DNA of 64,000 bases from JBLZUR01 sp048565625 (GCF_048565625.1 NZ_JBLZUR010000002.1:2170001-2234000), one strand, 5' to 3'. Numbered from the stretch's first letter, positions 43,154-53,038 are shown. Notes: a model not told the origin generated them from the letters alone. Translations and numbers: made by a program.

Positions 43154-43999
43154 TCAATCCTTGGCGGGCGAGGTGGCCGGCGCGCGATAAAAACCCAGGC
43201 CGTCGAGCATGGCGAACCAGAAGAACTCGATCTGGCGCACGTAGCGCCACCAGAGCCGGCGCGGCTCCATCGCAAGGCGGAACAGCCATTCCAGGCCGAC
43301 CATCCGCATGAAGCGGGGCGCGCGCTTCAGATTATGCGCCTCGAAATCGAGCGCCGCGCCCAGCGCCATGAAGACCTTCACGCCCGGCATGCGGTGCCGG
43401 TGACGGTTGATCCAGATCTCCTGCTTCGGCGCGCCGAGGCCAATGACCAGCGTGGTCGCGCCCGAGGCATTGACGCGGGCGATCGCCGCGTCGATCTCCG
43501 CTTCGTCGTTGACGAAGTTCATCGACGGGCCAAGCGCATCGACGACGATCTCCCGCCCGTGAAGCTCGTTCAGGTTCTGGCGCGCGGTCTCTGCCACGCC
43601 GTCCTGCGCGCCCAGCAGGAACATCTTGACGTCGGGGTTCGCGGCATGGCGCGCGCAATAGGCCGGCATCATGTCAGAGCCGGCGCCACGCTCACGAACG
43701 CGGCGCCCGAGGGCGGCCAGCGTCCACAGTACCCACATGCTGTCACAGGACACGTAAGTCGCGGAGCGATAGGCCGCCACGAAGTCCGGGTTCCGGCGCA
43801 GGTGCCAGAAGTGATCGGGGTTAATGGTGAAAAGCGTGCCCTCGTCCAGACGGTCGAGGATCTCGGGAATGGTGAGGTCGTCGATCCAAGTGCCGAGGAC
43901 GCGTGATTGCTTCCACGAACGGAAGCCGAACCGATGTCTCTGACGGGTTTTGGCCAGCGCCGAGTCGTTGGCCGGACTTGTCACTGCACGAGTTGCCAC
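43154..43999 (-). CDS. WecB/TagA/CpsF-family glycosyltransferase
   Basis: 281 residues from GTG 43999. GT26 landmarks are TINPDHFWHLRRNPDF (about 58-73), AAYRSATYVSCDSMWVLW, FLLGAQDGVAETARQNL (about 126-142), VIGLGAPKQEIWINRHRHRMPG (about 184-205) and a late FMALGAALDFEAHNLKRAPRFMRMVGLEWLFRLAMEPRRL. It would add N-acetylmannosaminuronic acid or N-acetylmannosamine type sugars to a lipid-linked intermediate at the inner membrane. It fits the exopolysaccharide locus, together with the nucleotide-sugar dehydrogenase at 48 kb, although the sugar is not determined. A 500-nt noncoding region precedes it. Confidence 0.9.
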   Translation of the reverse strand: MATRAVTSPANDSALAKTRQRHRFGFRSWKQSRVLGTWIDDLTIPEILDRLDEGTLFTINPDHFWHLRRNPDFVAAYRSATYVSCDSMWVLWTLAALGRRVRERGAGSDMMPAYCARHAANPDVKMFLLGAQDGVAETARQNLNELHGREIVVDALGPSMNFVNDEAEIDAAIARVNASGATTLVIGLGAPKQEIWINRHRHRMPGVKVFMALGAALDFEAHNLKRAPRFMRMVGLEWLFRLAMEPRRLWWRYVRQIEFFWFAMLDGLGFYRAPATSPAKD

Positions 44000-44500
44000 G
44001 ACAGACTATCCTCACTCACGCCCTGTACCCGACCGGTGCGATGAAGGGCCGGGACAGCCCTCTAACCCTTGGTCATAACACAAGCGAAACATCCTCGCGT
44101 GCGGCGCGAGCCTTCTGCTTGCAGGTCGCCACCGCCGCTGCGGCCCTGTCGGCTTGATATACGGCAAGCACTTGAAAAACTCTTAAGCAACGAAAGCGAC
44201 TGGGCGTCAGGCATCTTCGATTACTACCCAAAGCCAGCGTACTGAATTCCGCCACCGCAATATCCATCCTTTCAGATGGAATTTGCGCCGTGCGGCCCCG
44301 TCGGAACGGCATAGTCCGGAAGAGGGGAAACGACAATTGCCCCCGCCGAGTCTGACAAACCTTTACAATCCTATTCGTTTCGGTGCGACGAAACTCTGGC
44401 GCGAAAAGAACGGTCAAACCGATCGCCCTGTGCCGAAACGAGAAAACGCCCGCCGGATCGCTCCGGCGGGCGTCTCGATCTTGGCCTTTCGGCTGAAAGC
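44000..44500. other. Intergenic region between the GT26 gene and the Bax-inhibitor-like gene
   Basis: About 440 nt without a convincing gene, less GC-rich than its surroundings (for example TTTACAATCCTATTCG around 44362-44377). The two minus-strand genes on either side mean this holds the promoter region of the glycosyltransferase gene and the terminator of the upstream gene. Open frames here have unlike-coding composition. Nothing else recognisable. Confidence 0.5.
44441..44473 (-). terminator. Strong intrinsic terminator of the Bax-inhibitor-like gene
   Basis: ACGCCCGCCGGA (44446-44457) and TCCGGCGGGCGT (44462-44473) form a perfect 12-bp stem with a TCGC loop. Read on the minus strand it is followed by TTTTCTCG. 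It lies 28 nt past the stop of the minus-strand gene at 44501. Confidence 0.9.
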
Positions 44501-45229
44501 TTAGCGGCGGTCGCCGACCAGCTGCAGCAGGAAGGTGAACATGTTCACGAAGTCCAGGTAGAGGGTCAGCGCACCCATCACCACCGACTTGCCGACGAAA
44601 TCGGTGCCGGACACCTGGAAGTACATGCTCTTGATCTTCTGCGTGTCATAGGCGGTGAGCCCGGCGAAGAGCAGCACGCCGAGCACGCTGATCGCCAGCT
44701 GCAGCATCGTCGACTGGATGAAGATGTTCGCGATCATAGCCACCAGGATGCCGACCACGCCCATGATGAGGAACGTGCCGAACGCCGACAGGTCACGCTT
44801 GGTGGTGTAGCCGTAGAGGCTGAGGCCGGCGAACGCCGCCGCCGTCGCGAAGAAGGTGGTCGCGATCGACTGCCCGGTGAAGACCAGGAAGATCGACGAG
44901 AGCGACAGACCCATCACCACCGCGAACGCCCAGAACAAGGCCTGCGCGGTCGACGTCTTCATCCGGTTGATGCCGAAGGACAGCGCCATGACGAAGCCGA
45001 GCGGCGCCAGCATGACGACCCACTTCAGCGGGGTGGTCAGCACCTGCACCGCCAGCCCGCTCTGCGCGAACAGCAGCGCGACAATGCCGGTCAGCAGAAC
45101 GCCGGACGCCATGTAGTTGTAGATAGACAGCATGTAGGACCGCAGACCCGCATCGAATGCGGCCTCGCGCCCGACGCCGACAGTGCGGCCGGTCGCGGCG
45201 GTCGTTCGGGGATCGGACCAATTGGCCAT
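44501..45229 (-). CDS. Bax inhibitor-1/YccA family membrane protein
   Basis: 242 residues with seven membrane spans after a 30-residue cytoplasmic N-terminus (SDPRTTAATGRTVGVGREAAFDAGLRSYML). LLFAQSGLAV, LGFVMALSFGINRM, FWAFAVVMGLSLSSIFLVFTGQSIATTFFATAAAFAGLSLYGYTTKRDLS and the final GLTAYDTQKIKSMY plus LYLDFVNMFTFLLQLVG are family-typical; the Asp in the last-loop region (AYDTQ) corresponds to the pH-sensor pair of BsYetJ. Homologues act as pH-sensitive calcium leak channels or interact with FtsH. AGGAG precedes the ATG. Confidence 0.93.
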   Translation of the reverse strand: MANWSDPRTTAATGRTVGVGREAAFDAGLRSYMLSIYNYMASGVLLTGIVALLFAQSGLAVQVLTTPLKWVVMLAPLGFVMALSFGINRMKTSTAQALFWAFAVVMGLSLSSIFLVFTGQSIATTFFATAAAFAGLSLYGYTTKRDLSAFGTFLIMGVVGILVAMIANIFIQSTMLQLAISVLGVLLFAGLTAYDTQKIKSMYFQVSGTDFVGKSVVMGALTLYLDFVNMFTFLLQLVGDRR

Positions 45230-45332
45230 GTTATTCTAAGCTCCTAAAGTCCGGCACCTATGGCCGGTCAGGGATGAATATCAGCTTCGGCAAGCGTATT
45301 TTCAAGCGAAACCGGGTTTCTGGGAGATTGCT

Positions 45333-45866
45333 GTGCACCGGTTGTTCGTCGCGATCCGCCCGCCCGCGGAAATCCGTCGCATCCTGCTCGACTCGATGGG
45401 CGGCGTGCCCGGCGCGCGCTTCCAGTCCGACGAGCAGCTTCACCTCACCTTGGCCTTTATCGGCGCGGTGGATCGGCACCGGGCGGAGGACGCGGCCGCA
45501 GCCCTCGGGGCCGTTCACCATCCTCGCTTCGAACTGAGCCTGAGGGGCGGCGGCAGCTTCGACCGGCGTGGCCGCATCGACACCGTCTGGGCAGGCATCG
45601 CCTCCAGCGACCCGCTCAAGACCCTCCAGGCCAAGGTCGCCCGCGCCCTCGACAGCGCCGGTGTGCCGCCCGAACGCCGCGCCTTCGTGCCGCACATCAC
45701 CGTCGCGCGGCTCGGCGCTGGCACCGGCCCGCTCGAACCCCTCCTCGCCCGCCTCGCCGCGCTGAGCAGCCCGGCGTTCACGGTCGAGGACTTCCGGCTC
45801 TACGAAAGCCATCTCGGCCATGAGGGTTCGGTCTATGAGGTGGCGGAGCAATATCCTCTGGCCTGA
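45333..45866 (+). CDS. thpR: RNA 2',3'-cyclic phosphodiesterase (2'-5' RNA ligase family)
   Basis: 177 residues from GTG 45333 with GGGAGA upstream. The 2H phosphoesterase fold is shown by the two HxTx motifs, HLTLAF (about 37-42) and HITVAR (about 119-124), and the start HRLFVAIRPPAEIRRIL. It hydrolyses 2',3'-cyclic phosphates on RNA and can ligate 2'-5' in vitro. The gene ends shortly before a paired repeat element. Confidence 0.92.
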   Translation: MHRLFVAIRPPAEIRRILLDSMGGVPGARFQSDEQLHLTLAFIGAVDRHRAEDAAAALGAVHHPRFELSLRGGGSFDRRGRIDTVWAGIASSDPLKTLQAKVARALDSAGVPPERRAFVPHITVARLGAGTGPLEPLLARLAALSSPAFTVEDFRLYESHLGHEGSVYEVAEQYPLA

Positions 45867-45887
45867 CCACCCTCCCCTTCTTCCCTT

Positions 45888-46028
45888 CCCTCTCCCCTTG
45901 TGGGAGAGGGCCAGGGTGAGGGGTTCGACCGAAGAGGCTCGACGCCTCTGAGGGCGACGTCGTCTCGTCCGGCATTGAGCCGGCCGATCCGATCCCCTCT
46001 CCCCACCCTCTCCCACAAGGGGAGAGGG
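45888..46028. repeat. Paired palindromic intergenic repeat (CCCTCTCC family)
   Basis: CCCTCTCCCCTTGTGGGAGA with GGG (45888-45910) is the exact reverse complement of 46006-46028: a perfect 23-bp inverted repeat with 95 nt between. The right arm ends GGGGAGAGGG directly before the TTG start of the MFS gene, so it likely provides the ribosome-binding site. Confidence 0.9.
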
Positions 46029-46030
46029 CC

Positions 46031-47596
46031 TTGTCGGACAAGCGGATGCGCAAGGCCTACCCCCTCTACGTCCTCGCGCTCCTCACCCTTGTCTACGTCC
46101 TCAACTTCGTCGACCGACAGATCGTCAGCGTCCTCGGCCCCGCGCTGAAGGCGGCGTTCGCGGTCGGCGATGCGGAACTCGGCCTGCTCTTCGGCACCGC
46201 CTTCGCGCTGTGCTACGCGCTGTTCGCTTTGCCGCTCGCCCGGCTGGTGGACGGGTGGAACCGTGTGGCGACCCTCGCCCTCGGTCTCGCCGCCTGGTCG
46301 CTCGTTACCGCCCTATCGGCGTTGGCCGGCAACTTCGGCCAGCTCGCCGCGCTCCGCGCGCTCGTCGGCATCGGGGAGGCGAGCGCCGCCCCGGCCGCCT
46401 TTTCCCTCCTCCAGGACCACTTCCCTCCGGAGCGCCGTGCGACCGCGATCGCCGTCTACCAGTCAGGTATCTATATCGGCATCGGCGCGTCGATGGCGCT
46501 CGGCGGCTATGTCCTCGCCGGCTGGCCGGCTGCAGCGCCACCGTTCGGCCTGGCGGGCTGGCAGGCGTCGTACCTGATCGCCGGGCTCCCCGGTCTCGCC
46601 CTCGCGCTCCTCATCGCGCTGACCGTGCGCGAACCAGAACGGAACGGTGAAAGCGACGGGAGGTCGGCACTGGCCGGGATCCCCGCCGATCTCGCCATGT
46701 TCGTCCCCGGCCTCTCCAGCCTGACCCTCGCCGCCCAGGTCTCCGCCGGAGCCGCGCGCCGGCAGACGCTGGTACTCGCGGCAACCGTCGCTTTCACCGT
46801 CACCGTGATCGCGCTCACCGATCCGTTCCTCTCCGAAACCCGGCGCACCGCGCTTGCCAACCCCTTCGGCGTGCCGGTGACCACCAATGTCGTGCAATGG
46901 GTGGCGATCGGCTTAGGCATCCACGGCGCGGCGGGCTGGCTCGCCCTCCTTCGCCACCGCAACCCCGCCGCCTTTGCCGCGACGGCCGGCGCGCGCGCCT
47001 TCCGCCTGCTCGCGATCGGCGGCGGGGTGGTCAGCGTCGCCGGCTATGCGATGGCGGGCTTCACCTTCACCTACGGCAAACAGGCGCTCGGCCTCACCCC
47101 CGCCGATGCGCCGACGCTCGGCCTGATCGCCTGCGTGATGGGCGGCGCGGGCACGATCCTCGCGGGCCTCCTCGCCGACGCCGCGCATCGGCGCAGCGTG
47201 AAGGGGCGGATCTTCGTTGCGATCACCGTCCTGGCGCTCGCCGCCGCAGCCTGGGCCTGGATGCTGACCGCGCGCGACATGACCCAGTTCTACGCCGCCA
47301 ACGCGGCCGCGAACCTGCTCCAGCCGATGTGGCTCGCCCCAATCTTCGCCGCCGCGCAGGACCGCGTCGCCCCCGACCAGCGCGGCACGGCGACGGCGCT
47401 ACAGTTCCTCGGCACCAACCTGATCGGGCTGGGCCTGGGTCCGTATCTGGTCGGCCTCATTAGCGACGCGACCGGCGACCTGTGCCTAGCGATGCTGTTG
47501 GCGCTGGCGACGATCCCGCTCGCGATGGCGATGTTCTGGCGGGCGGGCCTTTCCGTCGCCCCAGCGAAGGCTGGGGTCCATGTCTCTGTAAGTTAG
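46031..47596 (+). CDS. MFS transporter (spinster-like)
   Basis: 521 residues from TTG 46031; ATG 46046 is the alternative but has no ribosome site. Twelve membrane spans. VYVLNFVDRQIVSVLGPAL in TM1 is typical of the spinster-like MFS group, and GIGEASAAPAAFSLLQDHFPPERRATAIAVYQSGIYIG spans TM4-TM5. Transport substrate unknown. Two oddities: the Shine-Dalgarno lies in the terminal arm of a repeat element, and the last 12 residues (APAKAGVHVSVS) and the stop are encoded by another repeat that begins at 47553, so the original C-terminus was probably replaced or extended. Confidence 0.88.
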   Translation: MSDKRMRKAYPLYVLALLTLVYVLNFVDRQIVSVLGPALKAAFAVGDAELGLLFGTAFALCYALFALPLARLVDGWNRVATLALGLAAWSLVTALSALAGNFGQLAALRALVGIGEASAAPAAFSLLQDHFPPERRATAIAVYQSGIYIGIGASMALGGYVLAGWPAAAPPFGLAGWQASYLIAGLPGLALALLIALTVREPERNGESDGRSALAGIPADLAMFVPGLSSLTLAAQVSAGAARRQTLVLAATVAFTVTVIALTDPFLSETRRTALANPFGVPVTTNVVQWVAIGLGIHGAAGWLALLRHRNPAAFAATAGARAFRLLAIGGGVVSVAGYAMAGFTFTYGKQALGLTPADAPTLGLIACVMGGAGTILAGLLADAAHRRSVKGRIFVAITVLALAAAAWAWMLTARDMTQFYAANAAANLLQPMWLAPIFAAAQDRVAPDQRGTATALQFLGTNLIGLGLGPYLVGLISDATGDLCLAMLLALATIPLAMAMFWRAGLSVAPAKAGVHVSVS

Positions 47597-47683
47597 GGAC
47601 AAAGTTCGGGAGCGAAGGTGCCGTCGGACGGAGGCGCTCGCGTTTGGACCAGCCATGGACCCCAGCCTTCGCTGGGGTGACGG
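47553..47683. repeat. Paired palindromic intergenic repeat (CCCCAGCGAAGGCTGGGG family)
   Basis: Arms 47553-47582 and 47654-47683 are 30-nt inverted copies differing at one position. Each contains the hairpin CCCCAGC / GCTGGGG. The left arm overlaps the 3' end of the MFS gene coding sequence; the right arm lies just before the convergent SOD gene. Confidence 0.9.
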
Positions 47684-47697
47684 GTCAAAAGCCCCGC

Positions 47698-48237
47698 TCA
47701 CCCCGGCATCACCACGCCGCAAGCCATCCGCCCGCCGGCCGCGCCGGTCGGGTCCGTCCGGTAGTCATCCGCCTTCTCGTGGATCATCAGCGCCGCGCCG
47801 TCCGCGTCGAACAGCGGCATCGGCCCGGAGGCGAGCTTCCCGCCGGGCACGGTGTAGACCAGCTCGCCCGCGCCGTCGCCCTTCACCTCAAGGTTCGGCA
47901 TGTCGCCCATATGCTGCCCGGCGGGATTGTCCTTGCCGTGCTGCTTCATTGTCGGGTTCCAATGCCCGCCCGCCGTTTCGAACTTCGGCGCGTCGCACTT
48001 GCCGGTGGTGTGGATGTGGAAGGCGTAGATGCCCGGCTCCATGCCCTCGGCATTCAGCCGCACGACCAGGCCATCCCGCGTCTCCTGGATGCTCGCCCGC
48101 CCCTTGATCTCACCGCTGGCGTTCGACAGCGCGGCATGTGCGACCTTGCCCGCCGCCGGCTTCTTCGTCCCGTCGGTCATGCAGCCGGCAAGCGCGAGGA
48201 CGGAAACGGCCGCGACGGCGGCGATCTTGATACGCAT
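47698..48237 (-). CDS. sodC: Copper-zinc superoxide dismutase, lipoprotein
   Basis: 179 residues from ATG 48237, which has AGGGAG about 9 nt upstream; upstream in-frame codons to 48420 run through the divergent promoter region. Lipoprotein signal ends ALAGC (Cys19). The Cu/Zn ligands are visible: HIHTTGKC with the copper histidines (about 74-81), GGHWNP and HGKDNPAGQHMGDMPNLEV with bridging and zinc ligands, LFDADGAALMIHEKADDY, and the closing GGRMACGVV with the disulfide cysteine and Arg. It removes superoxide in the periplasm, probably tethered to a membrane. Confidence 0.93.
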   Translation of the reverse strand: MRIKIAAVAAVSVLALAGCMTDGTKKPAAGKVAHAALSNASGEIKGRASIQETRDGLVVRLNAEGMEPGIYAFHIHTTGKCDAPKFETAGGHWNPTMKQHGKDNPAGQHMGDMPNLEVKGDGAGELVYTVPGGKLASGPMPLFDADGAALMIHEKADDYRTDPTGAAGGRMACGVVMPG

Positions 48238-48347
48238 GGCTGGCACTCCCTGAACATGTCGGCATTCGGTTCGCCGCAACAACGATCCTTCCAGCCGCAG
48301 GTTCAACCGGATTGCAAGCGGGGAGCGGCCTGCTAGGTGCGGCGGGA

Positions 48348-49616
<1,269 letters not shown>

Positions 49617-49640
49617 AATAATCGACCCGTCGAGGGGCAT

Positions 49641-50630
49641 CTACCTGCCCTTCGTGTAGATCTGGTCGAAGGTCGCGCCGTCGACGAAGTGCGCCTCTTG
49701 CGCGCGCCGCCAGCCGCCGAAATTGCGATCGATCGTGAACAGCTGGATCGGCCGGAACAGCGCGCGGTGGCGCTTCAATACCGCCGGGTCGCGCGGGCGG
49801 TAGAAATTGCGAGCGATGATCTCCTGCGCCTCCGGCGTATAGAGGAAGCGGAGATACGCCTCCGCGACCTTCGCCGTACCCTGACGCGCCACGTTCGCAT
49901 CGACCACCGCGACCGAAGGCTCGGCGAGGATCGACACCGAGGGATAGACGATCTCGTACCCCCCGGCCCCGCTTTCCTTCTGGGCGAGCAGCGCCTCGTT
50001 CTCCCAGGTGAGCAGGACATCGCCTTGGCCTCGCTGCATGAAGGTGGTGGCGGAACCCCGCGCGCCGGAATCGAGCACCACGACATTGCCATAGAGCCGC
50101 TTCACGAAGTCGCGCGCCTTGGCATGGCCGAGGATCTTGGTGGCGTAGCCCCAGGCAGCGAGATAAGCCCAGCGCGGCGCGCCGCCGGTCTTCGGATTGG
50201 GCGTGACGACGCCGACCCCGGGCCGGACCAGATCGTTCCAGTCGTGGATGCCCTTAGGATTGCCCTTCCGCACCAGGAACACGATGGTCGAGTAATAGGG
50301 TGTCGAATTGAGCGGCAGCCGCTTCTGCCATGTCCGGGCGATAAGGCCCCGGGCCGCGATCTCGTCGATATCGTTGGCGAGCGCCAGGGTGACCACATCG
50401 GCCTTGAGACCGTCCATCACCGCTCGCGCCTGCTTGCCCGATCCGCCGTGGCTCATCTTGATCTCGACCGTCTTTCCGGTCCGCGCCTTCCACGCGCGCG
50501 CGAAGGCGGGGTTGATCGCCTGGTAAAGCTCCCGGGTCGGATCGTAGGAGACGTTCAGCAGGGTGACCGCGCTCAATGCGGGCGTGGCGGCGAGAACAGC
50601 CAAGGCGAAGGCGGCGAATATCTTGCGCAT
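49641..50630 (-). CDS. Sulfate/thiosulfate ABC transporter substrate-binding protein (orphan)
   Basis: 329 residues with a signal peptide ([20 protein letters not shown]). Sbp/CysP features: [20 protein letters not shown] (about 24-43), [26 protein letters not shown] (about 59-84), [54 protein letters not shown] (about 197-214). It binds sulfate or thiosulfate in the periplasm. The usual cysT, cysW and cysA genes are absent on either side, so it must work with a transporter encoded elsewhere or act in sensing. Confidence 0.93.
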   Translation of the reverse strand: MRKIFAAFALAVLAATPALSAVTLLNVSYDPTRELYQAINPAFARAWKARTGKTVEIKMSHGGSGKQARAVMDGLKADVVTLALANDIDEIAARGLIARTWQKRLPLNSTPYYSTIVFLVRKGNPKGIHDWNDLVRPGVGVVTPNPKTGGAPRWAYLAAWGYATKILGHAKARDFVKRLYGNVVVLDSGARGSATTFMQRGQGDVLLTWENEALLAQKESGAGGYEIVYPSVSILAEPSVAVVDANVARQGTAKVAEAYLRFLYTPEAQEIIARNFYRPRDPAVLKRHRALFRPIQLFTIDRNFGGWRRAQEAHFVDGATFDQIYTKGR

Positions 50631-50748
50631 GGTTTCTCCAACGATCCCGCGTCGCTAACACCACTCGACCGGTGGAGAAGCAAAGACTTTCCCGCTTCGC
50701 GGCAAGCGCGGCTTGACCTCCGCCCGCGCGGAGGCGCACGGAGCGGGC

Positions 50749-51207
50749 ATGAGCATCGACGCGAAACTCGCCGAACTCGGCCTCACCCTTCCCGAAGCCC
50801 CCCTGCCCGTGGCGGCCTATGTTCCCGTGGTGGAAGCGGGCGGGCTGCTCCACTTCTCCGGCCAGCTTCCGTTCCGCGATGGCATGCTGATGGCCGGCCG
50901 CCTTGGGCAGGATCGCGATGAAGCCTATGGCTATGAGGCGGCGAAGGCCTGCGGTCTCTCCATCCTGGCGCAGATCAAGAAGGCGGCGGGCTCGCTCGAT
51001 CGGGTCGAGCGGATCGTCAAGCTCGGCGTGTTCGTCAGCTCGACGCCAGATTTCACCGCGCAGCCCAAGGTCGCGAACGGCGCGTCGGAGCTGATGGTCG
51101 AGCTGTTCGGAGAGGCCGGCCGCCATGCCCGCAGCGCTGTCGGCGTCGCCGTCCTGCCGCTGGGGGCCGCTGTCGAGATCGACGCCATCGTGGCGCTGAA
51201 GGCCTGA
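50749..51207 (+). CDS. RidA family protein
   Basis: 152 residues from ATG 50749 with CGGAGCGG upstream. It belongs to the YjgF/YER057c/UK114 superfamily, larger COG0251 subgroup: GLLHFSGQLPFRDG (about 32-45), AAKACGLSILAQIKKAAGSLDRV (about 64-86), RSAVGVAVLPLGAAVEIDAIVALK (about 128-151). The Arg of the HARSAVGV segment is the likely carboxylate-binding residue of imine/enamine deaminases. It probably hydrolyses reactive enamines. The FemAB-like gene follows after 4 nt. Confidence 0.9.
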   Translation: MSIDAKLAELGLTLPEAPLPVAAYVPVVEAGGLLHFSGQLPFRDGMLMAGRLGQDRDEAYGYEAAKACGLSILAQIKKAAGSLDRVERIVKLGVFVSSTPDFTAQPKVANGASELMVELFGEAGRHARSAVGVAVLPLGAAVEIDAIVALKA

Positions 51208-51211
51208 ACGC

Positions 51212-52348
51212 ATGCCCAAGGGCGGACAGGTCGTCCGCACCGGCGCGGGCATTGCGGCGCTCTCCCCCGATGCGTGGGACGCCTGCGCGGGCACTGCCAA
51301 CCCCTTCCTCTCCCACGCTTTCCTAAGCGCGCTGGAAGAGTCCGGCAGCGCCACGTCCCGCAGCGGATGGCAGCCGCTGCCGATCCTGATCGACGGAGCG
51401 GACGGACGCCTCGCCGCCGCGATGCCGGCCTATGCGAAGAGCCACAGCCAGGGCGAATATGTCTTCGATCATGCATGGGCCGATGCCTGGCACCGCGCGG
51501 GCGGGGAGTATTACCCCAAGCTGCAGATCGCCGTGCCGTTCTCGCCCGTCCCCGGCCCGCGCCTGTTGACCCGTGACCCCGCGCTCGCGCCCGCTTTGAT
51601 CGCCGGCGCGGAGGCGCTGGTCGAGCAGACCGGCATGTCCTCGGCTCACGCGACCTTCATCGATCCGGCGGAAGTGCCGATGTTCGAGGCGGCGGGCTGG
51701 CTGATCCGCACCGACCGCCAGTTCCACTGGCTCAATCGCGGCTATGCCAGCTTCGACGACTTCCTCGACGCCCTCTCCTCCCGCAAGCGCAAGACCATCC
51801 GCAAGGAGCGGGCCGCGGCGGTCGAGGGGCTGCGGATCGAGCATGTCACTGGCGCCGAGTTGACCGAGGCGCATTGGGACGCCTTCTGGCACTTCTACCA
51901 GGACACCGGATCGCGGAAATGGGGACGTCCCTATCTCTCTCGCCGGTTCTTCACGCTGCTGGGCGAGCATCTCGCCGACCGTGTCCTGCTGGTGCTGGCC
52001 TATCGCGGTGAGGAGCCGATCGCCGGCGCGCTCAACCTGATCGGCGCGGATACGCTCTACGGCCGCTATTGGGGCTGCACCGAGGACGTGCCGTTCCTCC
52101 ATTTCGAGCTATGCTATTACCAGGCGATCGACGCCGCCATCGCGCGCGGGCTGTCGCGGGTGGAGGCGGGCGCGCAGGGCGAACACAAGCTCGCGCGCGG
52201 CTACGAACCAGCCGCGACCTATTCGGCGCACTTCATCCCCCATGCGGGCTTCCGCCGCGCCGTCGCTGATTATCTGGACGCGGAACGCCGCGCGATCGCC
52301 GAAAACATCGAGATGCTGGCCGAAATGACCCCGTTCAAGCGCGGCTGA
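51212..52348 (+). CDS. FemAB-like/GNAT-fold peptidoglycan-type acyltransferase (COG3146)
   Basis: 378 residues of the COG3146 family (FemAB_like): NPFLSHAFLSALEESGSA (about 30-47), VFDHAWADAWHRAGGEYYPKLQIAVPFSPVPGPRLL (about 83-119), the basic SSRKRKTIRKERAA (about 190-203), FYQDTGSRKWGRPYLSRRFF and YGRYWGCTEDVPFLHFELCYYQAIDAAIARGLSRVEAGAQGEHKLARG. The fold transfers aminoacyl or acyl groups, and the family is widespread in alphaproteobacteria without an established reaction. It is four nucleotides from RidA, forming a two-gene unit. Confidence 0.85.
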   Translation: MPKGGQVVRTGAGIAALSPDAWDACAGTANPFLSHAFLSALEESGSATSRSGWQPLPILIDGADGRLAAAMPAYAKSHSQGEYVFDHAWADAWHRAGGEYYPKLQIAVPFSPVPGPRLLTRDPALAPALIAGAEALVEQTGMSSAHATFIDPAEVPMFEAAGWLIRTDRQFHWLNRGYASFDDFLDALSSRKRKTIRKERAAAVEGLRIEHVTGAELTEAHWDAFWHFYQDTGSRKWGRPYLSRRFFTLLGEHLADRVLLVLAYRGEEPIAGALNLIGADTLYGRYWGCTEDVPFLHFELCYYQAIDAAIARGLSRVEAGAQGEHKLARGYEPAATYSAHFIPHAGFRRAVADYLDAERRAIAENIEMLAEMTPFKRG

Positions 52349-52382
52349 CACGGCCCATGTTCATCTGATCGCTCGTTTATCG

Positions 52383-52407
52383 GGAACGAGGCGATCCACG
52401 CTTTGTT
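52383..52407 (+). promoter_or_regulatory. Candidate EcfG (general stress sigma factor) promoter
   Basis: GGAAC at 52383-52387, then 16 nt, then TGTT at 52404-52407. This is one mismatch from the alphaproteobacterial EcfG consensus GGAAC-N16/17-CGTT. It lies about 97 nt upstream of the DUF4142 gene. The assignment is by pattern only. Confidence 0.3.
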
Positions 52408-52503
52408 CAGGCCACATGGCGCGCTCAACAGGAACGGAGCTTCGCGCCGCCTGCATTCGCTTAGGCTCGTGCCGTACGAACTCGATAAGTCAGGAGAGAC
52501 GAC

Positions 52504-52986
52504 ATGAAGGCATTGCATCTGATGATCCCGGCGGCGCTGATGGTCGCCGCCCCCGCTCTCGCAGCCGCGCCGGCGCCGCTCGACTTCGTGAAGAAGGCGG
52601 GTGCCAGCGACCTCTACGAGCAGGAGTCGAGCAAGCTCGTGCTCGCGACCACGCAGGACCCGAAGGTGAAGTCCTTCGCCTCGATGATGGTGACCGATCA
52701 CAGCAAGAGCACGGCCGACGTGAAGGCCGCCGCTGCCAAGGCGGGCGTGACGGCGCCCCCGCCCAAGCTGATGCCCGAGCAGGAAAAGATGATCGGCGAG
52801 CTGAAGGCCGCGACCGGCAAGCAGCGTGATGCCGCCTACATCGCCCAGCAGAAGCAGGCGCATATGAAGGCGTTGGCACTGCACAAGGGCTATGCGACCG
52901 AAGGCACCGCCGCCCCGCTGAAGGCCGCCGCCGCCAAGATCGCGCCGGTGGTGCAGCACCATATCGACATGCTGAAGAGCATGTAA
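52504..52986 (+). CDS. DUF4142 domain secreted protein
   Basis: 160 residues with a signal peptide (MKALHLMIPAALMVAAPALA). The mature part is a ferritin-like four-helix bundle of the DUF4142 family: FVKKAGASDLYEQESSKLVLATTQDPKVKSFASMMVTDHSKSTADVKAAA (about 29-78), HMKALALHKGYATEGTAAPLKAAAAKIAPVVQHHIDMLKSM (about 119-160). Proteins of this family are often stress-induced, but their role is unknown. A candidate EcfG promoter and a terminator frame the gene as a single unit. Confidence 0.92.
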   Translation: MKALHLMIPAALMVAAPALAAAPAPLDFVKKAGASDLYEQESSKLVLATTQDPKVKSFASMMVTDHSKSTADVKAAAAKAGVTAPPPKLMPEQEKMIGELKAATGKQRDAAYIAQQKQAHMKALALHKGYATEGTAAPLKAAAAKIAPVVQHHIDMLKSM

Positions 52987-52993
52987 TCCGGCC

Positions 52994-53038
52994 GGCCCGC
53001 CTTTCTGCATTCCGGAATGGCGGGCCGTTCAGTTTCAG
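52994..53038 (+). terminator. Intrinsic terminator after the DUF4142 gene
   Basis: GGCCCGCC (52994-53001) pairs exactly with GGCGGGCC (53019-53026) across a 17-nt loop, followed by GTTCAGTTTCAGTT. It starts 7 nt after the stop codon. Confidence 0.7.

Noticed and set aside
44073..44417. A possible 114-codon minus-strand gene in the 44-kb gap
   Set aside because: No ribosome-binding site, no family resemblance, and its codon composition does not look like the neighbouring genes.
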